Below, in pieces: positions 24,026-31,558 of a DNA stretch of 64,000 nucleotides (position 1 is its first letter; every line of letters starts with the position of its first letter). The translations under genes were made by a program, and so were the position numbers. Where the stretch lies: positions 124,001-188,000 of the forward strand of contig NZ_JAHTKU010000001.1 of assembly GCF_019192965.1 (NCBI RefSeq), written 5' to 3'. The notes under the pieces are model-generated. The model saw only the letters and a list, made by a program, of their open reading frames with translations. It searched no databases and was not told the origin of the DNA. Origin of the DNA: Nocardioides daeguensis (GTDB lineage Bacteria > Actinomycetota > Actinomycetes > Propionibacteriales > Nocardioidaceae).

Positions 24026-26179
24026 ATGCCCGTCCCACCGAGCGCTGCGCGCCACCCCGTCACCACGACGCACCACGGTCACACCCGCACCGACGAGTAC
24101 GAGTGGCTGCGCGACAAGGACGACCCGGCGGTCATCGCACACCTCGAGGCCGAGAACGCCTACACGCAGGAGCGCACCGCGCACCTCGCCGACCTGCGCG
24201 GCCGGATCTTCGACGAGATCAAGGCCCGCACCCTCGAGACCGATCTGTCGGTCCCGACCCGGGTGCGCGGGTACTGGTACTACGGGCGCTCCTTCGAGGG
24301 CCGCCAGTACGGCGCCAGCTGCCGCGTCCCGGTGAGTGACCCGGACGACTGGACTCCCCCGCAGCCCGCCGCCGACGCGAGCCCGGACCAGCCGGCGCTC
24401 CCCGGCGAGGAGGTGCTGCTCGACCTCGACGCGCTGGCGGACGGCCACGACTTCTTCAGCCTCGGCGGCTCGGCCGTCAGCCCCGACGACCGGCTGCTGG
24501 CGTACGCCGTCGACGTGGTGGGCGACGAGCGCTACACCGTGCGCGTGCTCGACCTGGCCACCCGGCAGGTGCACGACGACGTGCTCACCGACGTGCTCGG
24601 CGGCGTGACCTGGGGCGGCTCGCCCGACCACTTCTACTACACGACCGTGGACGAGGCGTGGCGTCCCGACAAGGTGTGGCGACACCGCCTCGGCACCGCG
24701 CAGGCCGACGACGAGCTGGTGTTCCACGAGCCCGACGGCCGCTACTTCGTCGGCGTCGGACGCACCCGCAGCCGGCGCTACGTGATGATCGCGGCCAGCT
24801 CGAAGACGACCTCGGAGTTCCACGTCCTCGACGCCTCCGACCCGCACGCGCGGCCGGTCTGCTTCGCCGAGCGCACCGACGGCGTCGAGTACTCCCTCGA
24901 GCACGCGGTGGTCGGCGGCGAGGACCGGTTCCTCGTGCTGCACAACGCGACCGGCCCGGAGTTCGAGCTGGGTCACGCGCCCGCCGTACCCACGAAGCCG
25001 GCGGACTGGAAGCCGCTGCTCCCCCACGACCTCGCGGTCCGGCTGGAGGACGTCGACGCGTTCGCCGGTCACCTCGTCGTCCAGCAGCGCAGCGGCGGCA
25101 GCAGCCAGGTCCGGGTCCTCGACCTCGGCGAGGACCCCGAGAACCCGGTCACCGGCGACCGGTTCGTGGAGTTCCCCGGCGAGCTGGCGACCGTCGGGGC
25201 GGGCAGCAACCCGGCCTTCGAGCAGCCGACCATCCGGGTCGGCATGACCAGCCTGGCCCGCCCCTCGGCCGTCTACGACCACGACCTGCGCACCGGCGAG
25301 CTGGTGCTGCGCAAGCAGGCGCCCGTCCTCGGCGGCTACGACCCCGACGACTACGAGGAGCACCGCCTGTGGGCGAGCTCCGTCGACGGCGTGCAGGTGC
25401 CGATCTCGCTGGTCGTGCGCAAGGGCGTGCGTGGCGCCGACGGGACCGACCGGGTCCCCGTCCACCTCTACGGATACGGCGCCTACGAGGCCTCGATCGA
25501 CCCGTACTTCGCGGTCAGCCGGCTCTCCCTGCTCGACCGCGGCGCGGCGTTCGCGATCGCCCACGTGCGTGGCGGCGGCGAGATGGGCCGGCACTGGTAC
25601 GACGACGGCAAGCTCGAGCACAAGCAGCACACCTTCGACGACTTCATCGCCGCGGCCCGCCACCTCGTCGAGGCCGGCTGGACCACCGCGGACCGGATCG
25701 TCGCCGAGGGCGCGAGCGCGGGCGGCCTGCTCATCGGCGCGGTCGCCAACCAGGCGCCCGAGGCGTTCGGCGGCTTCGTGGCGGGCGTCCCCTTCGTGGA
25801 CACCCTGACCACGATGCTCGACGCGACGCTGCCCCTGACCGTCCCCGAGTACGACGAGTGGGGCAACCCGACCGACGACCCGGTCGCCTACGAGCGGATC
25901 GCCGGCTACGCGCCGTACGAGAACGTCGCCGACCTGCCCTACCCGCCGATCCTGGCCGAGACCTCGCTCAACGACACCCGGGTGCTCTACGTCGAGCCGG
26001 CGAAGTGGGTCGCGCGGCTGCGCGAGCGCGCCCCGCGCGCCGACGTCCTGCTGCGCACCGAGATGGCGGCCGGACACGGCGGCGTGTCCGGTCGCTACCG
26101 CGCCTGGGAGGACCGGGCGTTCTCGCTCGCGTGGATCCTGGACCGCCTCGGCCTGGCCGAGGCCACCCTCCGTTCCTGA
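24026..26179 (+). CDS. ptrB: Oligopeptidase B, S9 family serine peptidase
   Basis: A protein of 717 residues of the prolyl oligopeptidase family. The N-terminal seven-bladed propeller spans about residues 70-420 (DEYEWLRDKDDP, RGYWYYGRSFEGRQY). The C-terminal hydrolase has HVRGGGEMGRHWYDDGK and the catalytic triad Ser in GASAGG, Asp in SLNDTRV and His in AGHGG. The acidic pair favouring basic P1 residues is expected but not pinpointed. No signal peptide is present, so it cleaves short peptides after Arg/Lys in the cytosol. A two-part hairpin follows the stop. Confidence 0.92.
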   Translation: MPVPPSAARHPVTTTHHGHTRTDEYEWLRDKDDPAVIAHLEAENAYTQERTAHLADLRGRIFDEIKARTLETDLSVPTRVRGYWYYGRSFEGRQYGASCRVPVSDPDDWTPPQPAADASPDQPALPGEEVLLDLDALADGHDFFSLGGSAVSPDDRLLAYAVDVVGDERYTVRVLDLATRQVHDDVLTDVLGGVTWGGSPDHFYYTTVDEAWRPDKVWRHRLGTAQADDELVFHEPDGRYFVGVGRTRSRRYVMIAASSKTTSEFHVLDASDPHARPVCFAERTDGVEYSLEHAVVGGEDRFLVLHNATGPEFELGHAPAVPTKPADWKPLLPHDLAVRLEDVDAFAGHLVVQQRSGGSSQVRVLDLGEDPENPVTGDRFVEFPGELATVGAGSNPAFEQPTIRVGMTSLARPSAVYDHDLRTGELVLRKQAPVLGGYDPDDYEEHRLWASSVDGVQVPISLVVRKGVRGADGTDRVPVHLYGYGAYEASIDPYFAVSRLSLLDRGAAFAIAHVRGGGEMGRHWYDDGKLEHKQHTFDDFIAAARHLVEAGWTTADRIVAEGASAGGLLIGAVANQAPEAFGGFVAGVPFVDTLTTMLDATLPLTVPEYDEWGNPTDDPVAYERIAGYAPYENVADLPYPPILAETSLNDTRVLYVEPAKWVARLRERAPRADVLLRTEMAAGHGGVSGRYRAWEDRAFSLAWILDRLGLAEATLRS

Positions 26180-26181
26180 GC

Positions 26182-26223
26182 GAAGTTGAGAAGTCCCTGA
26201 GATTCGTCCTCAGGCGCAACTTC
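26182..26223 (+). terminator. Hairpin after ptrB
   Basis: Outer arms GAAGTTG (26182-26188) and CAACTTC (26217-26223) and inner arms CCTGAG (26196-26201) and CTCAGG (26209-26214) enclose ATTCGTC. It begins 3 nt after the ptrB stop. There is no U run, as is usual here. Confidence 0.5.
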
Positions 26224-26255
26224 CGGGGTTTCCCGGACGTCAAAGCCGGTGAGAG

Positions 26256-26300
26256 CAACACCGGAAGGCCCCGGGAATCCCGGGTACCTCTCCGGTGTTG
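26256..26300. repeat. Nested inverted repeat in the sigB leader
   Basis: CAACACCGGA (26256-26265) pairs with TCCGGTGTTG (26291-26300); inside, CCCGGGA (26270-26276) pairs with TCCCGGG (26278-26284). It overlaps the predicted promoter, so it is either a protein-binding site or a coincidence of the promoter elements. Confidence 0.55.
26273..26299 (+). promoter_or_regulatory. SigR/SigH-type promoter GGGAAT-N18-GTT for sigB
   Basis: GGGAAT (26273-26278) is separated by exactly 18 nt from GTT (26297-26299). This equals the SigR/SigH consensus GGAAT-N18-GTT. Transcription would start near 26306, leaving a 45-nt leader with AAGGAGGG at 26338. Mycobacterial sigB is known to depend on ECF sigma factors SigE and SigH. 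Confidence 0.6.
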
Positions 26301-26350
26301 AGAACCACAGGTGCGGATGGGCTCCAGCCGCACGGGCAAGGAGGGACGCC

Positions 26351-27313
26351 ATGGCAGCGACGATGACGAGGACGCGCAACACCGGACGCGAGATCGAGGG
26401 ACGCGACAGCGTCGGGCTGTACCTCGACGAGATCGCGCGCACCCCCCTGCTCGACGCGGCACGGGAGGTCGAGCTCGCCAAGGCGATCGAGGCCGGCCTG
26501 TACGCCGAGCACCTGCTCGCCGAGGGCCGGGTCGGCCGCCGCAAGGGCGGTGCCCCCAAGCAGGCCACCGAGGCCGAGCTGGAGTGGATCGCCGAGGAGG
26601 GCCGCCAGGCCGTCACGGAGTTCATCAACGCCAACCTGCGCCTGGTGGTGTCCATCGCCCGCAAGTACGGCCGCGCCCAGATGCCGATGCTCGACCTGAT
26701 CCAGGAGGGCAACACCGGCCTGATCCGCGCGGTCGAGAAGTTCGACTACGCCAAGGGCTACAAGTTCTCCACCTACGCCACCTGGTGGGTCCGCCAGGCC
26801 ATCACCCGCGGCATCGCGCAGCAGGCCCGCGTGGTCCGGCTGCCCGTGCACGTGGTCGAGGAGCTCAACCAGGTCGGCGGCGCCCGCCGTACCCTCGAGC
26901 GCCAGCTGGGCCGAGACCCGGAGCCGGCGGAGATCGCCGCCGAGCTCGGCCTCGAGGTCGAGCGGGTCCTCGACCTGATGGCGTGGGGCCGCGAGCACGT
27001 CAGCCTCGACACCCCGGTCGACGAGGACGGCGACACCTCGCTCGGCGACCTGATGGCGCAGGAGACCGCGCCCGGCCCGGACCTGACCGTCCTCGACGTC
27101 GAGGCCCGCGAGCGGCTCAACACCCTGGTCGACCAGCTCGACGCGCGCGCCGCAGACATCATCCGCGAGCGCTACGGCCTGGTCGACGGCCGCCAGCACA
27201 AGCTCGCCGACATCGGCGTCAAGCACGGCATCTCGGCCGAGCGGGTGCGCCAGCTCGAGCGCGAGGCGCTGCAGAAGCTGCGCCGCCTCGGCGACCCGGA
27301 CATGGCGGCCTAG
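26351..27313 (+). CDS. sigB: RNA polymerase sigma factor SigB (group 2)
   Basis: A protein of 320 residues. It lacks the long N-terminal extension of the primary SigA/HrdB. Region 1.2 is DSVGLYLDEIARTPLL; region 2 contains ANLRLVVSIARKYGR, LDLIQEGNTGLIRAVEKFD and GYKFSTYATWWVRQAI (core binding and -10 recognition). Region 3 spans about 175-245, and region 4 has ADIGVKHGISAERVRQLE, the -35 helix-turn-helix. It resembles M. tuberculosis SigB in length. It is SD-led (AAGGAGGG) rather than leaderless and carries a stress-type promoter, which fits a general stress response role. Confidence 0.92.
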   Translation: MAATMTRTRNTGREIEGRDSVGLYLDEIARTPLLDAAREVELAKAIEAGLYAEHLLAEGRVGRRKGGAPKQATEAELEWIAEEGRQAVTEFINANLRLVVSIARKYGRAQMPMLDLIQEGNTGLIRAVEKFDYAKGYKFSTYATWWVRQAITRGIAQQARVVRLPVHVVEELNQVGGARRTLERQLGRDPEPAEIAAELGLEVERVLDLMAWGREHVSLDTPVDEDGDTSLGDLMAQETAPGPDLTVLDVEARERLNTLVDQLDARAADIIRERYGLVDGRQHKLADIGVKHGISAERVRQLEREALQKLRRLGDPDMAA

Positions 27314-27320
27314 GTTTCGA

Positions 27321-27422
27321 GGCTCGCTGGCGCTCGCACCTCAACCACCGGCGAGGGGCTCGCTGGCGCTCGCACCTCAACCACCGGCGAGGGGCTCGCT
27401 GGCGCTCGCACCTCAACCACCG
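27321..27422. repeat. Three tandem copies of a 36-bp extragenic unit
   Basis: The unit begins GGCTCGCTGGCGCTCGCACC and is repeated at 27321, 27357 and 27393; the third is truncated where coaE ends. The preceding GGTTTCGAGG (27313-27322) is complementary-like to CCTCAACCACC, so each unit can fold. The third copy covers the final codons and stop of coaE. It probably acts as a bidirectional terminator or a REP-like element between convergent genes. Confidence 0.75.
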
Positions 27423-28000
27423 ATGAGATCCTCGAAGACCTCCGTCACCTGCTGACGGAGGTCTTCGCGCGTCCCGGTGTTCTCGATGAGGTAGGTCGCC
27501 ACCGCGCGCCGCTGCTCGCGGGTCGCCTGGGCGGCTATCCGGGCACGGCCGTCCTCCTCGGTCCAGCCGCGGTCGCGCACCATCCGCTCGAGCTGCACCT
27601 GCTCGGGGGCGTCGACGACGATGACGGCGTCGAACTCCTCGGCGCGGCCGGACTCGACGAGCAGCGGGATGTCGTGGACGACGATCGCGTCGGCGGGCGC
27701 GGCGGCCTCGAGCTCGGCGTACCGCTCGAAGACCAGCGGGTGCACGATCCCCTCGAGGGTGCGGCGCTTGGCCTCGTCGCCGAACACCAGGGCACCCATC
27801 TTGGGGCGGTCCAGCTCACCCTCGGGCGTCAGCATCTGGGGCCCGAAGGCCTCGACGACCGCCGCAAGGCCCGGTGTCCCCTTCGCGACGACCTCGCGCG
27901 CGATCTGGTCGGCGTCGATGACGACGGCGCCCAGCTCCCGCAGGATCGACGAGACGGTGCTCTTCCCCGAGGCGATCCCCCCGGTCAGTCCGACGCGCAC
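27413..28000 (-). CDS. coaE: Dephospho-CoA kinase
   Basis: A protein of 195 residues performing the last CoA step, ATP-dependent 3'-phosphorylation of dephospho-CoA. P-loop GGIASGKS at residues 7-14, DADQIAREV, the lid region with RDRGWTEED, and the core motif HDIPLLVES are all present. It lacks the long C-terminal GrpB-like domain found in mycobacterial CoaE. GTG 28000 is 6 nt from TAGGGT. In other actinobacteria it follows rpsA closely; here rpsA lies 17 kb away on the same strand. Confidence 0.93.
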   Translation of the reverse strand: MRVGLTGGIASGKSTVSSILRELGAVVIDADQIAREVVAKGTPGLAAVVEAFGPQMLTPEGELDRPKMGALVFGDEAKRRTLEGIVHPLVFERYAELEAAAPADAIVVHDIPLLVESGRAEEFDAVIVVDAPEQVQLERMVRDRGWTEEDGRARIAAQATREQRRAVATYLIENTGTREDLRQQVTEVFEDLIGG

Positions 28001-28006
28001 ACGGGG

Positions 28007-28012
28007 ACCCTA
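28007..28012 (-). promoter_or_regulatory. -10 box TAGGGT of coaE (leaderless layout)
   Basis: TAGGGT is followed by 6 nt and GTG at 28000. It shares bases 28011-28012 with the opposing box of the synthetase gene. Confidence 0.5.
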
Positions 28013-28016
28013 CTGT
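28011..28016 (+). promoter_or_regulatory. -10 box TACTGT of acyl-CoA synthetase gene (leaderless layout)
   Basis: TACTGT is followed by 6 nt and GTG at 28023. It overlaps the coaE -10 by two bases in a 22-bp divergent gap. Confidence 0.5.
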
Positions 28017-28022
28017 GAGGTC

Positions 28023-29270
28023 GTGAAGGAACTCGACCGGGTGGCGCTGCTGGTTCCCGGTTCCCACGCCTACGTCGACGCGGTGCTGCGGATGCTCACC
28101 GTGGGGGTCTTCCCGATCCCGCTCGACCCGCGGCTCACCCCCGCCGAGCAGGAGCGGATCCTCGCGGGGCTGGAGCCGACGGCCGTCGTACGCACGCCGG
28201 AGGAGCTGGCGGCCCTCACGGAGCAGCTGCCGACGGCAGGTCTGCCGCTGGGGCGGCCGATGCACTGCACGAGCGGGACGACGGGGGTGCCGAAGGGCGT
28301 CTGGTCCGGGCTGCTGGCCCCGGAGGACGCCGCCGCACTGGTCGCCGAGGAACGCGCACTGTGGGGCTTCTCGCCCGACGACGTCAACCTCGTGCTCAGC
28401 CCGCTGTACCACTCCGCGCCGCTGCGCTTCGCGATGGGCACGATCCTGGCCGGCGGCCGGATCGTGGTCCCCGGACCGTTCGACCCGGCGGCGGTGACGG
28501 CGGCGATCGAGGCCGAGCGGCCGACCACGATGTTCTGCGTCCCGACCCACCTGCAGCGGCTCTTCGCCCACTGGGACGAGCACGGGACGCCCGACCTGTC
28601 GTGCTTCCGGCTGGTCGCCCACGCCGGCGCACCCTGCCCGACCGAGGTCAAGCACCGCCTGGTCGCGGCCTTCCCGCCGGGCTCCACGTGGGAGTTCTAC
28701 GGCTCGACCGAGGGCCAGTTCACCGCCTGCCGCAGCGAGGAGTGGCTCGAACACCCCGGCACCGTCGGCCGCGCCCGACCGGGCCGCACCCTGTCCACGG
28801 ACCCCGACGGGACCATCTGGTGCACCGTGCCGGAGTTCGCCCGCTTCACCTACTTCGGCGCCCCGGAGAAGACCGCCGCCGCCTGGCGCACCACGCCGGC
28901 CGGGCCGGCGTTCTCCGTCGGCGACCTGGGCCGGCTGGACGCCGACGGGTACCTCTACCTCGACGGGCGCCGCGAGGACCTGATCATCAGCGGGGGCGTC
29001 AACGTCTACCCCACCGAGGTGGAGCAGGTCCTCGGCACCTGCCCCGGCGTCGTCGACGTGGCGGTCTACGGCGTGGACGACCCGGACTGGGGACAACGGG
29101 TGTGCGCCGCGGTCGTGGTGTCCGCGGACGGTCCCTCCGCGGACGTCCTGCGCGCCTTCGCCCGGGAGCAGCTGGCGCCGCCGAAGCGGCCCAAGGACTA
29201 CCGGTTCCTGCGCGAGCTGCCCCGCACCCTCACCGGCAAGGTCCTGCGGACCGAGCTCGCCGGACGCTGA
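28023..29270 (+). CDS. AMP-binding acyl-CoA synthetase/ligase, short form
   Basis: A protein of 415 residues of the ANL superfamily, activating a carboxylic acid as acyl-AMP then thioester. Motifs: CTSGTTGVPKGV (phosphate loop), YGSTEG, GDLGRLDADGYLYLDGRRED, SGGVNVYPTEVE and the catalytic Lys in RTLTGKVLR. About 80-100 residues usual at the N-terminus are missing; residues 1-75 go straight to the A2-A3 region. Substrate is unknown. It starts 22 bp from coaE in a divergent pair, and its 3' end overlaps the SGNH gene by 41 nt tail to tail. Confidence 0.85.
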   Translation: MKELDRVALLVPGSHAYVDAVLRMLTVGVFPIPLDPRLTPAEQERILAGLEPTAVVRTPEELAALTEQLPTAGLPLGRPMHCTSGTTGVPKGVWSGLLAPEDAAALVAEERALWGFSPDDVNLVLSPLYHSAPLRFAMGTILAGGRIVVPGPFDPAAVTAAIEAERPTTMFCVPTHLQRLFAHWDEHGTPDLSCFRLVAHAGAPCPTEVKHRLVAAFPPGSTWEFYGSTEGQFTACRSEEWLEHPGTVGRARPGRTLSTDPDGTIWCTVPEFARFTYFGAPEKTAAAWRTTPAGPAFSVGDLGRLDADGYLYLDGRREDLIISGGVNVYPTEVEQVLGTCPGVVDVAVYGVDDPDWGQRVCAAVVVSADGPSADVLRAFAREQLAPPKRPKDYRFLRELPRTLTGKVLRTELAGR

Positions 29271-30618
29271 GCGTCGCGGGGGCACCCGAGGTGCCGTCGC
29301 GCACCGCGCGGACCCGGAACCGCCAGGTCCGGGCGGCCCGCAGGCGCGGGGACTGCCAGCGGGTGGTCGTGGTCGGCACCGGCCGCGACCATCCGCTGCG
29401 GGTGCGCACCTCGACGACGTACGACGTCGCCCCGGTGACCGCTCGCCAGCGCAGTCCCACGCACCGGCCCCCGACCACGAAGGCACGCAGGCGCGTCGGC
29501 CGGTCGGGCGGCGAGGTGACGACACCCGGCTGGGGCGCGGGCGGGTCGGGCGGCCCAGGCGGGTCAGGCGGGTCGGACGGGGGTTCGGACGGGACGACCC
29601 ACGCCGGCGCCGAGTAGACCTCCCCGTCAGGCAGGTCGTCGCCCTTCATCGGCTGGAGGCGATAGGCGTAGAGGTGGCCGTTGACGAGCGAGCGGCCGGT
29701 CCAGGTCCCGGTCGCGGCGACGGGCAGCGGGAGCGACGTCCACGGCTGGTCGAGCGTGACGTCGCGCCCCCACAGCACCTGGGCGCTCGCCCCCGGCCCA
29801 CCGGTCCAGCTCACCGTGGCCTGCTGGTCCCCCGCGGTGGCGGTCACGGTGGCCGGCACCTGCGGACCGACGGGCGGCACGACGAGCGGCCGCGCGGCTG
29901 CCGGCCCGACCCCGAGGGCGTGCAGGGCGTCGGCGACGGCGGCGGCGATGCGCACCTCGCCCCGGGCGTTGGGGTGCGAGCCGTCCCAGGTGTCCTCCTC
30001 GGCGTCGTACCCGTCGGCCGCACGGGCCACGACCACGGGAGACGTCGCGGTGGTGAGGTCGCTCGCGATGTCGGCCAGCCGCGTGTTGAGCTCGAGCACA
30101 CCCGGGAACCAGTGCTGGCTCGGCTCGGTGAGCACGACGGCGACGTCGGGTCGTGCGGCGCGCGCCTCGAGCACCCGTGCCGCGATCGCGGCCGACACCT
30201 CGGCGGCGTCGACGCCGTACAGCAGGTCGTTGACGCCGAGCGCCTCGACGACCACGTCAGGCTGGTAGGTGGCGACGAGCGCGTCGAACGGCACGTCGGG
30301 GAACAGGGCCCACATCCCCCACCGGGCGGCGTGGTCGCGGTCGAAGTCCGGGTCGGCGTACGTCGCTTCCCCGCCGCCCCCCTCCGGCAGCCTCCACAGG
30401 TCGTCGCGCGGCCCCACGAAGTCGACCGGCACGCCGGCGTCGGCGAAGTGGCGCCAGAGGCGGTAGCGCCAGGTCCAGTCCCCTGAGGAGCCCTGGGTGA
30501 CCGAGTCGCCGACCAGCAGGATCCGGACCGGGTCGAGGGCGGGCGCGGGCGTCGGCGCGGCCGCCAGGGCCGCCACCACGAGTGCAGTGCACAGCACTGC
30601 CCGCACGCACCGACGCAT
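29230..30618 (-). CDS. Secreted SGNH/GDSL hydrolase with fibronectin type III modules
   Basis: A protein of 462 residues. Signal peptide MRRCVRAVLCTALVVAALAA, cut near residue 28. The SGNH domain (30-240) has LLVGDSVTQGSS (Ser nucleophile), LGVNDLLYG and WDGSHPNARG (Asp/His). A fibronectin III-like module (about 255-345), a Pro-rich linker (SEPPSDPPDPPGPPDPP) and a second module (about 365-455) follow. Probably an extracellular esterase or deacetylase of polysaccharide; the modules may bind surface polymer. GGGAGG precedes ATG. Confidence 0.88.
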   Translation of the reverse strand: MRRCVRAVLCTALVVAALAAAPTPAPALDPVRILLVGDSVTQGSSGDWTWRYRLWRHFADAGVPVDFVGPRDDLWRLPEGGGGEATYADPDFDRDHAARWGMWALFPDVPFDALVATYQPDVVVEALGVNDLLYGVDAAEVSAAIAARVLEARAARPDVAVVLTEPSQHWFPGVLELNTRLADIASDLTTATSPVVVARAADGYDAEEDTWDGSHPNARGEVRIAAAVADALHALGVGPAAARPLVVPPVGPQVPATVTATAGDQQATVSWTGGPGASAQVLWGRDVTLDQPWTSLPLPVAATGTWTGRSLVNGHLYAYRLQPMKGDDLPDGEVYSAPAWVVPSEPPSDPPDPPGPPDPPAPQPGVVTSPPDRPTRLRAFVVGGRCVGLRWRAVTGATSYVVEVRTRSGWSRPVPTTTTRWQSPRLRAARTWRFRVRAVRDGTSGAPATLSVRRARSAGPCR

Positions 30619-30763
30619 GTCCCTCCCGGAAGGAGGCTACGACAGCTCGGCCCCCTCCGCTGCCGGTTCGAGGCGAGCTGTGCCGGACCTGGGGCGCGCG
30701 TCTGAGGATCTCGGGACATCTGTCCCTGGCGGCCGGGCCGCCGGGCGCCGCAGGCTGACGGGC

Positions 30764-31543
30764 ATGCCGATCCCGCGCGCCCTCCCCCTGGCCTTCGTCC
30801 TCCTCGTCGCCTGCGCCCTGGGCCTGGTCGCGACGCCGGACGCCGAGTCGGCCGCACGTCGTGCCGCTCGGCCGGCGCTGGTCCTCAAGGCACCCGGGTC
30901 GGTCACCGCCGGCACCAGCGTCGAGGTGCGCGTGAGGGCGCGCGGCCTGCGCGGCAAGGTCGCCCTGCAGGTGCGCCGCGGCCAGCGCTGGCGCACCCTG
31001 CTGGTCCGCCCGCTCAACGACGGCGGCGCCGGCTTCCTGGTTCCGGCCGGCGCCACGGGCGGCTCGCTGCGCCTGCGCGCCAAGTCCGGCCGGCACGTCT
31101 CCGCGACGCGCACCGTCGCCGTACGGCCGCGGACCAACCCGACGAACGAGCAGCCGGTGCCGAACCAGGACGAGGTCGACCGCCGCTGCGTGGCGCAGTA
31201 CGGCAGCACCTACCCCGTCCCGGAGCGGGAGCACCGCGTCCGCCCGACCGGCTGGCCGCGGACGCCTCCACAGGCGGTGCTGTGCCGGATCCTGCGCATC
31301 TCCGACGACGAGGAGGTGGGCTGCTACGCCACCGAGCCGGGCACCAAGATGTTCGACATCTTCTGGTACTACGACCACGCCATCGAGGTGGCCGACTACG
31401 CCCCGATCGGGAACGGCCAGGAGATCCTCACCGGCGTCCTCGGCGACGCGTCGTTCTACATCCAGCAGGACGTCTTCGACCAGTACTACATCGTGTGGGC
31501 GCGCGACGGCGCCTACGAGGACGACGCCGTCATCGCCTGCTGA
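30764..31543 (+). CDS. Secreted protein of unknown function, 259 residues
   Basis: Signal peptide at residues 1-31 (LPLAFVLLVACALGLVATP, cleavage near ESA). Residues 40-125 look like a beta-sandwich of the type seen in bacterial Ig-like modules (VLKAPGSVTAGTSVEVRVRA). Residues 140-259 are a conserved-looking domain with four Cys (for example DRRCVAQYG, QAVLCRILR, EEVGCYATE and the terminal IAC) that may form two disulfides. I do not recognise a family. It lies between the SGNH gene and pucR and may have its own weak promoter (CAGGCT-N7-ATG). Confidence 0.7.
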   Translation: MPIPRALPLAFVLLVACALGLVATPDAESAARRAARPALVLKAPGSVTAGTSVEVRVRARGLRGKVALQVRRGQRWRTLLVRPLNDGGAGFLVPAGATGGSLRLRAKSGRHVSATRTVAVRPRTNPTNEQPVPNQDEVDRRCVAQYGSTYPVPEREHRVRPTGWPRTPPQAVLCRILRISDDEEVGCYATEPGTKMFDIFWYYDHAIEVADYAPIGNGQEILTGVLGDASFYIQQDVFDQYYIVWARDGAYEDDAVIAC

Positions 31544-31558
31544 GGACGAGCCGGCCGC

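Noticed and set aside
27321..27422. Possible CRISPR array (three 36-bp repeats).
   Set aside because: Copies are directly adjacent with no unique spacers, no cas genes nearby, and the last copy is part of coaE.
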